A DNA stretch of 64,000 nucleotides from Bacillota bacterium (lineage in GTDB: Bacteria > Bacillota > Clostridia > Peptostreptococcales > Anaerovoracaceae): assembly GCA_023415235.1 (NCBI GenBank), contig JAEZLP010000068.1, forward strand, positions 1 through 64,000, given 5' to 3'. Made by a program: the position numbers and the translations under genes. The number at the start of each line of letters is the position of its first letter. Positions within the stretch are counted from its first letter, which is position 1. Below, piece by piece: positions 25,062 to 33,176 of the stretch. The notes under the pieces are model-generated. The model was not told where the DNA came from. It made no database searches and saw nothing but the letters and a program-made list of their open reading frames with translations.

Positions 25062-25442
25062 TTATTTTTTTAATGCCGGCATATCCTTGGGGTCCTTGAT
25101 AGCGTCGGGGCCCTCCTCGCCGGTGCGGATGCGCACCGCGTTCTCCAGCGGGTAGACGAAGATTTTCCCGTCGCCCACATTGCCGGTGCGGCAGACGCGT
25201 TTGGCCGTTTCCACCACCCGTTCCACCGGCACCTCGCACACCACAATCTCGACCTTCACCTTAGGCACGAGGTTAATCGTCACCTCCTTGCCGCGATAGA
25301 CCTCCTTATACCCCTTCTGCAGCCCGCAGCCGTAAACCTGGGTGACCGTCATCCCCGTCACCGCAATGGCGTTCATCGCCTCCTTCAGCTCCTCGAGCTT
25401 CTCGGGGCGGGTGATAATATCGATCTTCGTTATCTTTTCCAC
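25062..25442 (-). CDS. glnK: Nitrogen regulatory protein P-II (GlnK type)
   Basis: 126 residues. P-II trimers bind ATP/ADP and 2-oxoglutarate and plug the ammonium channel when nitrogen is plentiful. Seen: KIDIITRPEKLEELKEAMNA, the T-loop QKGYKEVYRGKEVTINLVPK with Tyr49 at the usual modification position, and the C-terminal GDGKIFVYPLENAVRIRTGE. The tail GPDAIKDPKDMPALKK is slightly longer than usual. It lies 18 bp downstream of amtB on the same strand, the classic amtB-glnK pair. RBS AAGGAGGAG upstream. Confidence 0.93.
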   Translation of the reverse strand: MEKITKIDIITRPEKLEELKEAMNAIAVTGMTVTQVYGCGLQKGYKEVYRGKEVTINLVPKVKVEIVVCEVPVERVVETAKRVCRTGNVGDGKIFVYPLENAVRIRTGEEGPDAIKDPKDMPALKK

Positions 25443-25460
25443 GCAAACTCCTCCTTCCGC

Positions 25461-26888
25461 TTACGAATTGAGGCTGACCTTGGCCGCCGCGCCCGACTGG
25501 CTCACGGCGAACGGCGCAGTATGGGCGACAGGCAGGCCGGCGGCGAAATCCTGGTACGCGTAGCCGCGCTCGCCGTGCTCCGTAATATCGAGGCCCTGGA
25601 TCTCCTGCTCCTCCGTCGCCCGCAGCGGCATCACGGCCCCCACGATCTTCAGAATTATAAACGTGCCCACGATCGCGATCGCCCAGCTTGCGCCCACGCC
25701 GACGAGCTGCGTCATCACCAGATCGGGGTTGCCGTAGAACAAGCCGTCGTTGCCCGCCTCGTTCACCGCCTTGGAGGCGAACAGGCCGGTCGCGATTGCG
25801 CCCCAGGTACCGCCGATACCGTGGACGCCGAACGCGTCCAGCGAATCGTCGTAGCCCAGTTTGGCCTTCACCACGCCCACCGCCAGGTAGCAGATCACGC
25901 CGGCCGCCAGACCGATAACAACCGAAGGCAGGGGAGCCACAAACCCGGCCGCCGGCGTAATGGCCACCAGACCGGCCACGCAGCCCGACGCCGCGCCGAG
26001 CACCGTCGGCTTGCCGCGATGCAGCCACTCCGCGAACACCCACGAAACAGTAGCCGCGGCCGCGGCCGTATTGGTCGTCACGAAAGCGGTGGCCGCCAGG
26101 CCGTTGGCGCCCAGAGCGCTGCCGGCGTTGAAGCCGAACCAGCCAAACCACAGCAGCGACGCGCCGATCACCGTCATCGGCAGGTGGTGGGGCAGCATCG
26201 CCTCGCTGCCATAGCCCTTGCGCTTGCCCAGCACCAGCGCCACCACCAGGCCGGACACACCGGAGAGGATATGGACGACCGTGCCGCCCGCGAAATCGAG
26301 GACGCCGAGGGACATCATCCAGCCGCCGCCCCAAACCATATGAGCCACAGGATCATAAACAAAGGTAGCCCAGATCAGCACGAACGCCACGAACGCGGGG
26401 AATCTCATCCGCTCGGCGAACGCACCGGTGATCAGCGCCGGCGTAATGACGGCGAACATCCCCTGGAAAACCATGAACGCCAGATGGGGAATCGTCGAAG
26501 TCGGGCTGCTCGGCTCCACGCCGACCCCCGAAAGACCGAGGAAATCGAACCCGCCGATCAGGCCGCCGATATCGGGGCCGAAAGCCAACGTATAGCCCCA
26601 CAGCACCCACTGCACCGAGATAAGGCCCACAATGAAGAAACTTTGCATAATCGTCGACAACGCGTTCTTCGTCCGCACCATCCCGCCGTAGAAAAGAGCC
26701 AGGCCCGGCGTCATCAGCATGACGAGGGCGGCAGAGGCCAGCACCCAGGCAGTGTCGCCGGTGTCAATCTTGGCGACCGCCGCGGCGGCTTCCGGCTTTG
26801 CCTCTTCGGCCGCCAGAGCCAGGGGGGCGAGAATAACCAGGAAAATTAAACATAAACCAAAAATAGTCCAGAATTTCTTGTTCGACAC
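25461..26888 (-). CDS. amtB: Ammonium transporter AmtB
   Basis: 475 residues. An N-terminal signal-like segment (MSNKKFWTIFGLCLIFLVIL) is followed by eleven predicted membrane helices and a cytoplasmic tail. Amt hallmarks: ALVMLMTPGLALFYGGMVRT, GGWMMSLGVLDFAGGTVVHI, PHHLPMTVIGASLLWFGWFG and DDSLDAFGVHGIGGTWGAIA with the paired His. The trimeric channel moves ammonium into the cell. Expression probably responds to nitrogen: a perfect promoter lies at 27051-27079 and a strong terminator sits inside the leader, pointing to antitermination. Confidence 0.95.
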   Translation of the reverse strand: MSNKKFWTIFGLCLIFLVILAPLALAAEEAKPEAAAAVAKIDTGDTAWVLASAALVMLMTPGLALFYGGMVRTKNALSTIMQSFFIVGLISVQWVLWGYTLAFGPDIGGLIGGFDFLGLSGVGVEPSSPTSTIPHLAFMVFQGMFAVITPALITGAFAERMRFPAFVAFVLIWATFVYDPVAHMVWGGGWMMSLGVLDFAGGTVVHILSGVSGLVVALVLGKRKGYGSEAMLPHHLPMTVIGASLLWFGWFGFNAGSALGANGLAATAFVTTNTAAAAATVSWVFAEWLHRGKPTVLGAASGCVAGLVAITPAAGFVAPLPSVVIGLAAGVICYLAVGVVKAKLGYDDSLDAFGVHGIGGTWGAIATGLFASKAVNEAGNDGLFYGNPDLVMTQLVGVGASWAIAIVGTFIILKIVGAVMPLRATEEQEIQGLDITEHGERGYAYQDFAAGLPVAHTAPFAVSQSGAAAKVSLNS

Positions 26889-26932
26889 TTGGGAACACCC
26901 TCTTTCATGTTAATTGGCGTTCCACCTCTCTC

Positions 26933-26972
26933 AAAAAAAACACAATGACGCCCGGCAAAAGCGCGGACGTCA
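26933..26972 (-). terminator. Intrinsic terminator inside the amtB leader
   Basis: On the minus strand TGACGTCC...GGGCGTCA forms a stem, followed by a run of eight T. It stands only about 45-85 bp before the amtB start and about 70 nt after the predicted transcription start, so it should stop transcription unless overcome. Confidence 0.75.
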
Positions 26973-26992
26973 TCGTCGCTAGCAAACGCAAA

Positions 26993-27021
26993 GAGCCTCC
27001 GTAGTAATCCTACGAAGGCTC
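26993..27021 (-). promoter_or_regulatory. amtB leader hairpin (possible antiterminator or RNA-binding site)
   Basis: GAGCCTTCGTAG and CTACGGAGGCTC form a 12-bp stem with loop GATTA. Flanking AGCAGGCG and CGTTTGCT can close an outer helix. It lies between promoter and terminator. It does not match the two-hexaloop ANTAR target or a riboswitch I know. Confidence 0.6.
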
Positions 27022-27050
27022 CGTCGCCTGCTTTATCTAAGTTACTTTCA

Positions 27051-27079
27051 AATATACCAGCCTCTGGCTCCGCTGTCAA
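27051..27079 (-). promoter_or_regulatory. amtB promoter
   Basis: Minus-strand TTGACA, 17-bp spacer, TATATT: a near-consensus sigma-A promoter giving a leader of about 155 nt. Confidence 0.8.
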
Positions 27080-27156
27080 CAGGAAAATCCGTTCAGAATA
27101 TTACTTCTTTATCGTTCGCGGCCGATTTGGCCGTCACGGGGCAGCCCTGCTCCCCG

Positions 27157-29016
27157 CTACCGGTTCTGGCCGGCTTGCCCCGTGCCGCCGGTGCCGCCGC
27201 CTAAGCCGCCGGCATTCACGCCCGAGCCCACGATGTTCACCAGGCCTCCCAGCCCGATGCCGCCCGCGCCCGGAGCTGGGCCGCCCAGGCCGATGCCGCC
27301 TCCTAGCCCGCTGCTGCCAGCGCTCGTGCCGCCTGCGCCTGTGCCGCCCAAGCCGCCGCCCGTGAACCCGCCAGCGCTGCCGAAGCCGCTGCCGCCCGCG
27401 AGTCCGCCGCCCAGACCGCCGCCCATGAAGCCCCCGCCTGCGCCGACGACGCCGAAGCCGCCGCCTGCGCCGGTACCGCCGAGGCCGCCGGACGCCAGCT
27501 GGCCGGCCGGGCCGACCGCGCCCGTATAGCCCGGATTGGTCGACGCCCGCACCGTCAGCACGCCGTCGACATAAGAGACGGTATAGTTCGGCGAGGCCAG
27601 CGTGCCTGTCAGGTTGATCGCATAGCTGCCCGCCGGCGAAGACGTCGTCGCCGCCGTGCCGATCGTCGTCCCGCCTGTCAGCGCGGCCGCCGTTTCGCCG
27701 CTGGCAAAGCCGCTGAAGCTATAGGTCAGCGCCGGGTTGGTCTGGCCCTGCGTCTTGCTGGCGTTGTCGGCCGTCACCTTGAGTGAAGCCGGCGTGATAT
27801 TGGCCGTCGTTGCGCTCGCGGTCGCCGTGTAGTTGCCGGCGTCGGCGCCGCTCAGGGTTATGCCGCCGATATTCACCGTCTTGCCCGTGCCGGCGTTCTT
27901 ATCCGCGAAATTGCCTGCGGCCCCGGCCACGCTGACCGCGTCGCCGCCGATAACCCCGGACAGCGTCGCGCCGCCGGTGTTCATGGTCGCGGCCGTCGTG
28001 CCGTCGTACACCTTGTTCGCCGCCGCCAGGCCTGTCGCCGCGATCGCCTTGCGGGCGATATCCGCCGTCGTCGTTGCCGTGGTATTGTAGGTGTAATTGT
28101 CCTTGTCCGCGCCGCTCACGCTGATGCCGCTGGCGATCACCGTCTTGCCGCTGCCGGCGTTCTTGTCGGTGAACGCCGCCGTGCCGCTCACCGTCAGGCT
28201 GTCGCCCGCCACCCGGTTGTCGCCGTACGTCACCGTGGCGGCCGTCGTGGCGTCGTACGCCTTGTTCTGGCCGCTCGCCGCGACGGTCAGGGCGCGTTTG
28301 CCGATATCCGCCGTCGTTGCCGCCGTGTTATTCGCCAGATTGTAGTTGCCCGCATCCGCGCCGCCCAGGCTGATGCCGCTCACGCTCACCGCCTTGCCGG
28401 TGCCGGCGTTCTTGTCGGCGAATGCCGCCGCCCCGCCCACCGTCAGGCTGTCGCCCGCGATGCGGTTGTCGCCGTACGTCACCGTGGCCGCCGTCGTGCC
28501 GTCGTACGTCTTGTTCTGGCCGCTCGCCGTCACGGCGATGTCGCGTTTGTTGATCGTACTCGTCGTGTTGGCGGCGTAGGTCACCGTGTAATTGTTGCCG
28601 CCGTTGCCGTCGTTCACCGTCACGTCGCCCGCCGTCACCGTCTTGTTGCCTGTCCCGGCGTTCTTGTCCGTGAACGCGAAGCTGCCGCCGCTTAAAGTGT
28701 CTGTGCCGTAAAGCTGCGTGCCGCCGGTCGCCGTCGCGCTGCCCGCCGCCGCCGTCGTGCCGTCGTACGTCTTGGTGACGTTGCCGGTGCTGATCGTCAG
28801 CGCCGCTTTGGCGATATCCGCCGTCGTCGCCGCCGTGTTGTTCGTCAGGTTGTAGTTGTCCTTGCCGCGGCCGCCGCCATCGGCGGCTCCAGGCTGGTAA
28901 GCCGGATTTGGGCATTGTCCTTCAGGACGGCTGCCAGCTCGGCCAAAGGCGCGGACTTGCCGACTATTGCCACTTCCCGCGATCTTGGCACGCGCTCCAC
29001 CGGCCTTTGCGAAAAA
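27157..29016 (-). pseudogene. YDG/MBG-repeat surface protein, 5' end missing
   Basis: The frame is open from 29016 to the stop at 27157 but has no ATG, GTG or TTG before 28638. It encodes at least six repeats of about 80 residues with the YDG pattern (KTYDGTTAATVTYGDNRIAG, AFADKNAGTGKAVSVSGISL, GGADAGNYNLANNTA), one MBG-type repeat (NASKTQGQTNPALTYSFSGF) and a Gly-rich tail of about 120 residues (GGLGGTGAGGGFGVVGAGGG). Such repeats belong to large filamentous-haemagglutinin-like secreted proteins whose N-terminal secretion domain is absent here. Upstream of about 28910 a different frame carries VAIVGKSAPLAELAAVLKDN, perhaps a relic. Most likely a truncated or frameshifted remnant; a fragment starting at the 28638 GTG is the alternative. 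Confidence 0.6.
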
Positions 29017-29040
29017 TTACCGACCGTACATTCTGTCGGA

Positions 29041-29071
29041 AAAACAAAAAACAGGGCATAATTATATGCCC
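29041..29071 (-). terminator. Intrinsic terminator of the two-component operon
   Basis: Minus strand GGGCATA-TAAT-TATGCCC followed by a T-rich tract. Confidence 0.8.
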
Positions 29072-29130
29072 CATTTTAGCAAAAAATTCTTTTCGCCATA
29101 CTATCAAAACCGATAGTGCCCCCAAATATG

Positions 29131-29763
29131 TTACTGTACCAGGCGGGCCGCATGGGCCAGTAGCTGCGCCCGGTTCGCCAGGTGGAGCTTGCCGAGGATC
29201 TCGTTCACATGGTAGCGGACCGTGATCTCCCTGATACCCAGGGCGGCGCCGATTTCCTTGTAAGTCATACCCTCGGCCAGCATTCTCAGCACCTCGCCCT
29301 GACGGGCGCTCAGCGCCGGCCGCTCAGCTGCCGCCTCCGGCTCCCGTTCGCGACCGGCAAACTCGCGCAGAATGCGCCTGGCCATACCGGGAGCCAGCGG
29401 CGCTTCCCCGGCGGCCAGCCGCCGCAGTTCGGCCAGGAACAGTGGCGCCGCCATGCCCTTCAGCAGATATCCCGACGCCCCCGCCCGGATGGCGGCGAAC
29501 AGATGCTCATCGTCTTCGGAAACCGACAGCATCACGATCTCGATTTCCGGGAAGTCCCGCTTTATCAGCCTGGTGGCTTCGATGCCGTCGCAGCCGGCCA
29601 TCTGCACATCCATAACGATCATGTCCGGCCGCAGCATCTCCACCTTCACCACAGCCTCCAGGCCGTCGCCGGCCGTTCCCGCGACCTCGACGCCGTTATC
29701 CTGCAGGTACCCCTTCAACTCTTCGATATATAGGCGGTTGTCATCCACCAGCAATAGCCTCAT
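29131..29763 (-). CDS. NarL/LuxR-type response regulator
   Basis: 210 residues. Receiver domain about 1-120 with acidic pocket LLLVDDNR, phospho-acceptor Asp52 (IVMDVQMAG) and the switch Lys in GYLLKGMAAP; C-terminal LuxR helix-turn-helix about 145-205 (LSARQGEVLRMLAEGMTYKE, IGAALGIREITVRYHVNEIL). It binds promoters when phosphorylated by its kinase, whose gene ends 4 bp into this one. Target genes unknown; the adjacent YDG surface-protein remnant downstream and the nitrilase upstream are candidates only by proximity. Confidence 0.9.
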   Translation of the reverse strand: MRLLLVDDNRLYIEELKGYLQDNGVEVAGTAGDGLEAVVKVEMLRPDMIVMDVQMAGCDGIEATRLIKRDFPEIEIVMLSVSEDDEHLFAAIRAGASGYLLKGMAAPLFLAELRRLAAGEAPLAPGMARRILREFAGREREPEAAAERPALSARQGEVLRMLAEGMTYKEIGAALGIREITVRYHVNEILGKLHLANRAQLLAHAARLVQ

Positions 29764-30770
29764 CCTTGCGCTTCCCCCTGCCCCGGCGGCAGCCAGACGG
29801 TCACCCTCGTTCCGGCGCCCGGCGCCGACTCTATCTCCAGTCTACCGCCGATCTCACCGGCCCGCTCCTGCATAACGCCCAGACCGTGGCGATTTTCTCC
29901 CGCGGCCAGCGCTGCCTCCGCGGCAAAGCCGCAGCCGTCGTCCTCGATGACCACCGCCGCCTCGCCGCCGGCCGCCCGCAGCGACACCTTGACCTGACTG
30001 GCGCTGGCGTGTTTGCGGGTATTGGCCATAGCCTCCTGGATGATCCGCAGCAGCTGCAGCTCGGCGGCCGGCGGAAGCCGGTCCGCCGTTTCCGGGTCGA
30101 CAGTCAGGCGGGCGGCTATCCCGTACGTGTCCTCGTACCACTGCATAAACTCGCCCAGTGTCGCCGCAAACCCTTTGCGGGAAGCCGCCTTCAGTCCGGC
30201 GAGCGATTCGCGCACGCCGCGGTCGAAGTCGTCGCTAAGCCCGATCAGCTTCTCCAGCCTGGCGTCGGCCTCGGCCAGGCGCTCTCCGGCCAGGAGGTCC
30301 CGCACCTGTTGATACTGGAGCTTCAGATACCCCCACACCTGGCCCGGCCCTTCGTGCAGCTCCCGTCGCAGCCGGTCCCGTTCCGCCATTATCGACAGCG
30401 CCTTTTCCTGGTCGATAATTTTGGCCTGGGCCTGCTTCAGCATCGTAACGTCATGGAAAACGATCGCCTTGCCGATATTAATGTTGCCCCAGCCTGTCAG
30501 CGGCGTTACGTGGTACGAATAATGCCCGCTGCCCTCCAGCCGGATTTCCCCCTCCGTCGCCTTCTTTATCGCCAGCAGCGCGGCCATTTCCGGCCAGGAC
30601 GCGAAAGCCTCCGCGAAATGGCGGCCGGTTAAGCCCGGGGCTTTTTGGCCGAACCGCCGCTGGGCGGACGGATTGAGTTCCATTATATAACCCTGGTCGT
30701 CGGTGATTATCAGACTGTCGTCGATATTGCCGATAACGGTTGACTCGGCCAGCGACATCATGTTGAGCAC
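29760..30770 (-). CDS. Sensor kinase, PAS plus HisKA_3/HATPase part (3' part of a split gene)
   Basis: 336 residues. PAS about 12-115 (NIDDSLIITDDQGYIMELNP), a coiled stretch, the dimerisation/phospho-acceptor helix DRLRRELHEGPGQVWGYLKL with its His, and a HATPase_c domain (IIQEAMANTRKHASASQVKV, VIEDDGCGFAAEA, GLGVMQERAGEIGGRLEIES). Typical NarX-type kinase. The first codon is a GTG without RBS only 8 bp after the stop of the membrane-domain ORF; a one-base shift would fuse WTWV directly to SLRVLNMMSLAEST. So this is most likely the cytoplasmic part of a single kinase. Confidence 0.85.
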   Translation of the reverse strand: MLNMMSLAESTVIGNIDDSLIITDDQGYIMELNPSAQRRFGQKAPGLTGRHFAEAFASWPEMAALLAIKKATEGEIRLEGSGHYSYHVTPLTGWGNINIGKAIVFHDVTMLKQAQAKIIDQEKALSIMAERDRLRRELHEGPGQVWGYLKLQYQQVRDLLAGERLAEADARLEKLIGLSDDFDRGVRESLAGLKAASRKGFAATLGEFMQWYEDTYGIAARLTVDPETADRLPPAAELQLLRIIQEAMANTRKHASASQVKVSLRAAGGEAAVVIEDDGCGFAAEAALAAGENRHGLGVMQERAGEIGGRLEIESAPGAGTRVTVWLPPGQGEAQG

Positions 30771-30777
30771 CCGCAGG

Positions 30778-31482
30778 CTAGACCCACGTCCAGACCACGC
30801 CGCTCAGCATGAAGCCCAGCGGCAGCGGCGGGATGGCGGCGGCCTGCTGGTCTACGGCCCACATGGCGTGCCCGGCTATCGACATCAGGGGAGCGACCGG
30901 CAGCGCCGCGAGCTGCCACCGCCGCAGCCCCGATGCCTTGCACGCCCAAAAAACGCACATAACGCTGACAAATACAAACTGAAGATAGGCTGCCCCGATA
31001 GCGGCCCAGTAGATCGGCCCGCGGATAATGCCGAAGGCCGCCCCGTCGCGGATAACGCCGCGCCAGAATAAGCCGTGCCACTCGTTGGTCGCCAACGCCA
31101 GGATAAGCGCGGCGGACAACGCGACAAGCGCCGCGAAAATCGCCAGGTTGCGCCGCGTTATTTGGCCGGCGACACTAATCACCAGCATAAAATAAGCCGG
31201 TAGTATAACCAACGAGCACAACTGCTGGATTTTGACCCACAGCAGCTTGTCCTCCGGCGCGGGGCTGACGGTCACCATAACAAGCGCGAGCAGGATAAAC
31301 GCCCTCGCTAAAAGGCCGATAACCCAGCACAGCGCCGCCGGCGTCCGCCGGTACTGCAAAACGTATCCGGCCAGTGCCAGCAGCACGGCCGCTGCCAGCA
31401 GATAGAACCAGATATCGTTTATCGGGTGATAGATCATAAAATCGCGCGGCGATCCGCCGCCGTCGGCTGTGACAAGGCGCAT
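30778..31482 (-). CDS. 7TM sensor domain of histidine kinase (5' part of a split gene)
   Basis: 234 residues with seven hydrophobic segments (from INDIWFYLLAAAVLLALAGY to PLPLGFMLSGVVWTWV). This is the N-terminal 7TM domain found on many Firmicute histidine kinases (WVKIQQLCSLVILPAYFMLV, ATNEWHGLFWRGVI). On its own it has no output. The frame stops at 30778, and the next frame, one base off, encodes PAS-HisKA-HATPase. Together they would make a kinase of about 570 residues. A sequencing error, a real mutation or a programmed shift could each explain it. Confidence 0.8.
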   Translation of the reverse strand: MRLVTADGGGSPRDFMIYHPINDIWFYLLAAAVLLALAGYVLQYRRTPAALCWVIGLLARAFILLALVMVTVSPAPEDKLLWVKIQQLCSLVILPAYFMLVISVAGQITRRNLAIFAALVALSAALILALATNEWHGLFWRGVIRDGAAFGIIRGPIYWAAIGAAYLQFVFVSVMCVFWACKASGLRRWQLAALPVAPLMSIAGHAMWAVDQQAAAIPPLPLGFMLSGVVWTWV

Positions 31483-31603
31483 TTGGCTCCTACCCTTATG
31501 CCTGAAATCGCGGGCGGCATATCAATATATTCTTCGGCATTATTCAACAAATAGCCGGCATTTCCTTTATAAACTCCGTCTACCAGCTTTGCCGCCGTCA
31601 TAT

Positions 31604-31632
31604 TTGACATTTCCTCCCGCCTCTGCCATACT
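31604..31632 (+). promoter_or_regulatory. Promoter of the nitrilase-family gene
   Basis: TTGACA (31604-31609), 17 bp, CATACT (31627-31632), about 34 bp before the ATG. Confidence 0.65.
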
Positions 31633-31665
31633 CATTTATGAACCGTAAACAAAGGAGGGGCGCGC

Positions 31666-32481
31666 ATGGCCGCTGTCCTCAGGGTGGGCGCCGTCGCCTG
31701 TCCCGCAAAAGTCAACGCCGTCGAAGAAAACCTCGCCGCCGCCGCCGTCTGGGCCGAAAAAGCGGCCGCCGCAAAGCTCGACCTGCTGCTCTTTCCCGAA
31801 CTAAGCCTCACCGGCTACCGCACCAACGGCGATGAAGCCGCCCCCCTCGAAGCCGGCCACCCCGTCCTCGCCAGAATGGCGGCCCTGGCCGCCTCTTCCG
31901 GCGTCGTCCTCGCCGCCGGCCTCGCCTGGCGCGAAGGGGCCGCAAAATACATCGCCCACGGCCTGTGGCAGCCTGACGGCGCATTCCATCTATATAAGAA
32001 AACCCACCTCGGCCAGCGCGAACGCCGCGAATACGCCGCCGGCGACGATCTGCCCGTCTTTACCCTCCCGAAAGTCATCGGCGGCGTCCAGCTTTGTCTC
32101 GAGCAGCACTACCCGGAGATAACCCAGACCCTCGTCCTCAAAGGCGCCCAACTCATCCTCTGTCCCCACGCGACCCCGCGCCTCGGCCCCGCCGACCGCC
32201 GCGAAAGCTGGCACATCTCCCTCCGCGCCCGCGCCTACGACAACTGCGTCTACGTCCTCGCCGCCAACCAGGTCGGCGACAACGGCCAGGGTACCGTCTA
32301 CCACGGCGGCGCCATCCTCGTCAGCCCGGCCGGCAAAGTGCTCGCCGAAGACTTCTCCGGCCACCCTGCCATGATAACCGGCGAAATCGACCTCGACCAG
32401 GTCGTCGACGTGCGCGCCACCCCCCAGGGAATGTGCCGCCGCTTCTACGCCTCAGAACGCCGCCCTGAACTTTACATTTGA
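31666..32481 (+). CDS. Carbon-nitrogen hydrolase (nitrilase superfamily)
   Basis: 271 residues, single cytoplasmic domain. The catalytic triad is visible: Glu45 in LLFPELSLTGY, Lys111/112 in LYKKTHLGQRE, Cys144 in VQLCLEQHYPE. Enzymes of this family hydrolyse amides (omega-amidase, N-carbamoyl-polyamine amidase, ring amidases and others) to acid plus ammonia. Near the end, GQGTVYHGGAILVSPAGKVL is the usual substrate-side loop. The exact substrate cannot be given. AAAGGAGGGG precedes the ATG. It is the last backbone gene before selC and the island. Confidence 0.88.
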   Translation: MAAVLRVGAVACPAKVNAVEENLAAAAVWAEKAAAAKLDLLLFPELSLTGYRTNGDEAAPLEAGHPVLARMAALAASSGVVLAAGLAWREGAAKYIAHGLWQPDGAFHLYKKTHLGQRERREYAAGDDLPVFTLPKVIGGVQLCLEQHYPEITQTLVLKGAQLILCPHATPRLGPADRRESWHISLRARAYDNCVYVLAANQVGDNGQGTVYHGGAILVSPAGKVLAEDFSGHPAMITGEIDLDQVVDVRATPQGMCRRFYASERRPELYI

Positions 32482-32613
32482 ATAAATTATGTTAAAAAAA
32501 CAGGAATAAATAACCTGATGGCCGAAATGCCAGAATAGTGTATAATAAAATGTACGACAAACTGTCAGATCTAATGTCAGAGTAAATGTTCGCTAATGCC
32601 AGATAATGCCAGT

Positions 32614-32710
32614 GGGGGCGGATGGGGCCTGGTGGCTCCTGCGGTCTTCAAAACCGTTTTTGCGGCGTTAATCCGTCGCAGGTGGGTTCGATTCCTACAC
32701 GCTCCCGCCA
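32614..32710 (+). tRNA. selC: tRNA-Sec (anticodon UCA)
   Basis: 97 nt including the encoded CCA (32708-32710). Seen: a long acceptor stem (GGGGGCGG against ACGCTCCC), a six-base-pair D stem GGGGCC-tggt-GGCTCC, an anticodon arm GCGGT-CTTCAAA-ACCGT with UCA at 32648-32650, a long variable arm TGCGGCG/CGTCGCA, and a T arm GTGGG-TTCGATT-CCTAC. The extended acceptor, long D stem and UCA anticodon are specific to selenocysteine tRNA, so the organism decodes UGA as Sec. The AT-rich island begins directly downstream, consistent with selC as an integration site. Confidence 0.95.
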
Positions 32711-32723
32711 CAATAAACTCAAG

Positions 32724-32757
32724 GCTTCCGAGGTTTTTGACCTCGGAAGCTTTTTTG
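32724..32757 (+). terminator. Intrinsic terminator of selC
   Basis: GCTTCCGAGGT-ttttg-ACCTCGGAAGC followed by TTTTTT. Confidence 0.9.
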
Positions 32758-32771
32758 TTTTTTCGGCCGTC

Positions 32772-32795
32772 TGCGTAACGATTTGCGTAACGATT
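32772..32795. repeat. Tandem 12-mer at left island end
   Basis: TGCGTAACGATT twice in a row, 62 bp after selC. The same pair with one base changed per unit (TGCGGAACGATT twice) is at 52522-52545. Probable integrase arm-type sites or remnants of att sites. Confidence 0.65.
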
Positions 32796-33176
32796 GTCCA
32801 ACATAGATCGTATAAAGCCAAAAAGATTTTATAGAATAAAAAAACGCTACTGCCTAAAACCAATGAATAGAAAGGGACTTGAACGGAGTTTAACTCCCCG
32901 CACTCATTTATGAATATCTGGTAGAATTGACACTAGCAGTGTCAATTCTGGCTGATGAGGCAACCATAAATATATTATGCCAGTGCTGTTAAATAGACTG
33001 CAAGGGTATTCATTATCGGGGAAGACAGATTGATTTGGCTCCTTCGCAGGTTATTATCCTGATTTGTAGAACTCTCCAGACAGATAGCGGTATTCGAACC
33101 TTGGGTTGCATAACGAAGGGTATAAGGTTAATTCTTGAAGCTGAAAATTGATTAGTGATGATAAGGAGGTTAACTG
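32796..33176. promoter_or_regulatory. Island left intergenic region with an 11-bp inverted repeat
   Basis: About 380 bp without a gene. AGAATTGACAC-tagca-GTGTCAATTCT (32923-32949) is a perfect inverted repeat that contains TTGACA, so it could be an operator over a promoter for the genes starting at 33177. Confidence 0.45.

Noticed and set aside
24893..25099. 68-codon plus-strand frame after the XRE-PAS gene
   Set aside because: No RBS, overlaps the hairpin at 24981 and the glnK 3' end, no recognisable protein features.
26993..27021. ANTAR target or known riboswitch in the amtB leader
   Set aside because: The loop is five bases and lacks the A1/G4 hexaloop pattern, and only one such hairpin precedes the terminator; no riboswitch core matched.
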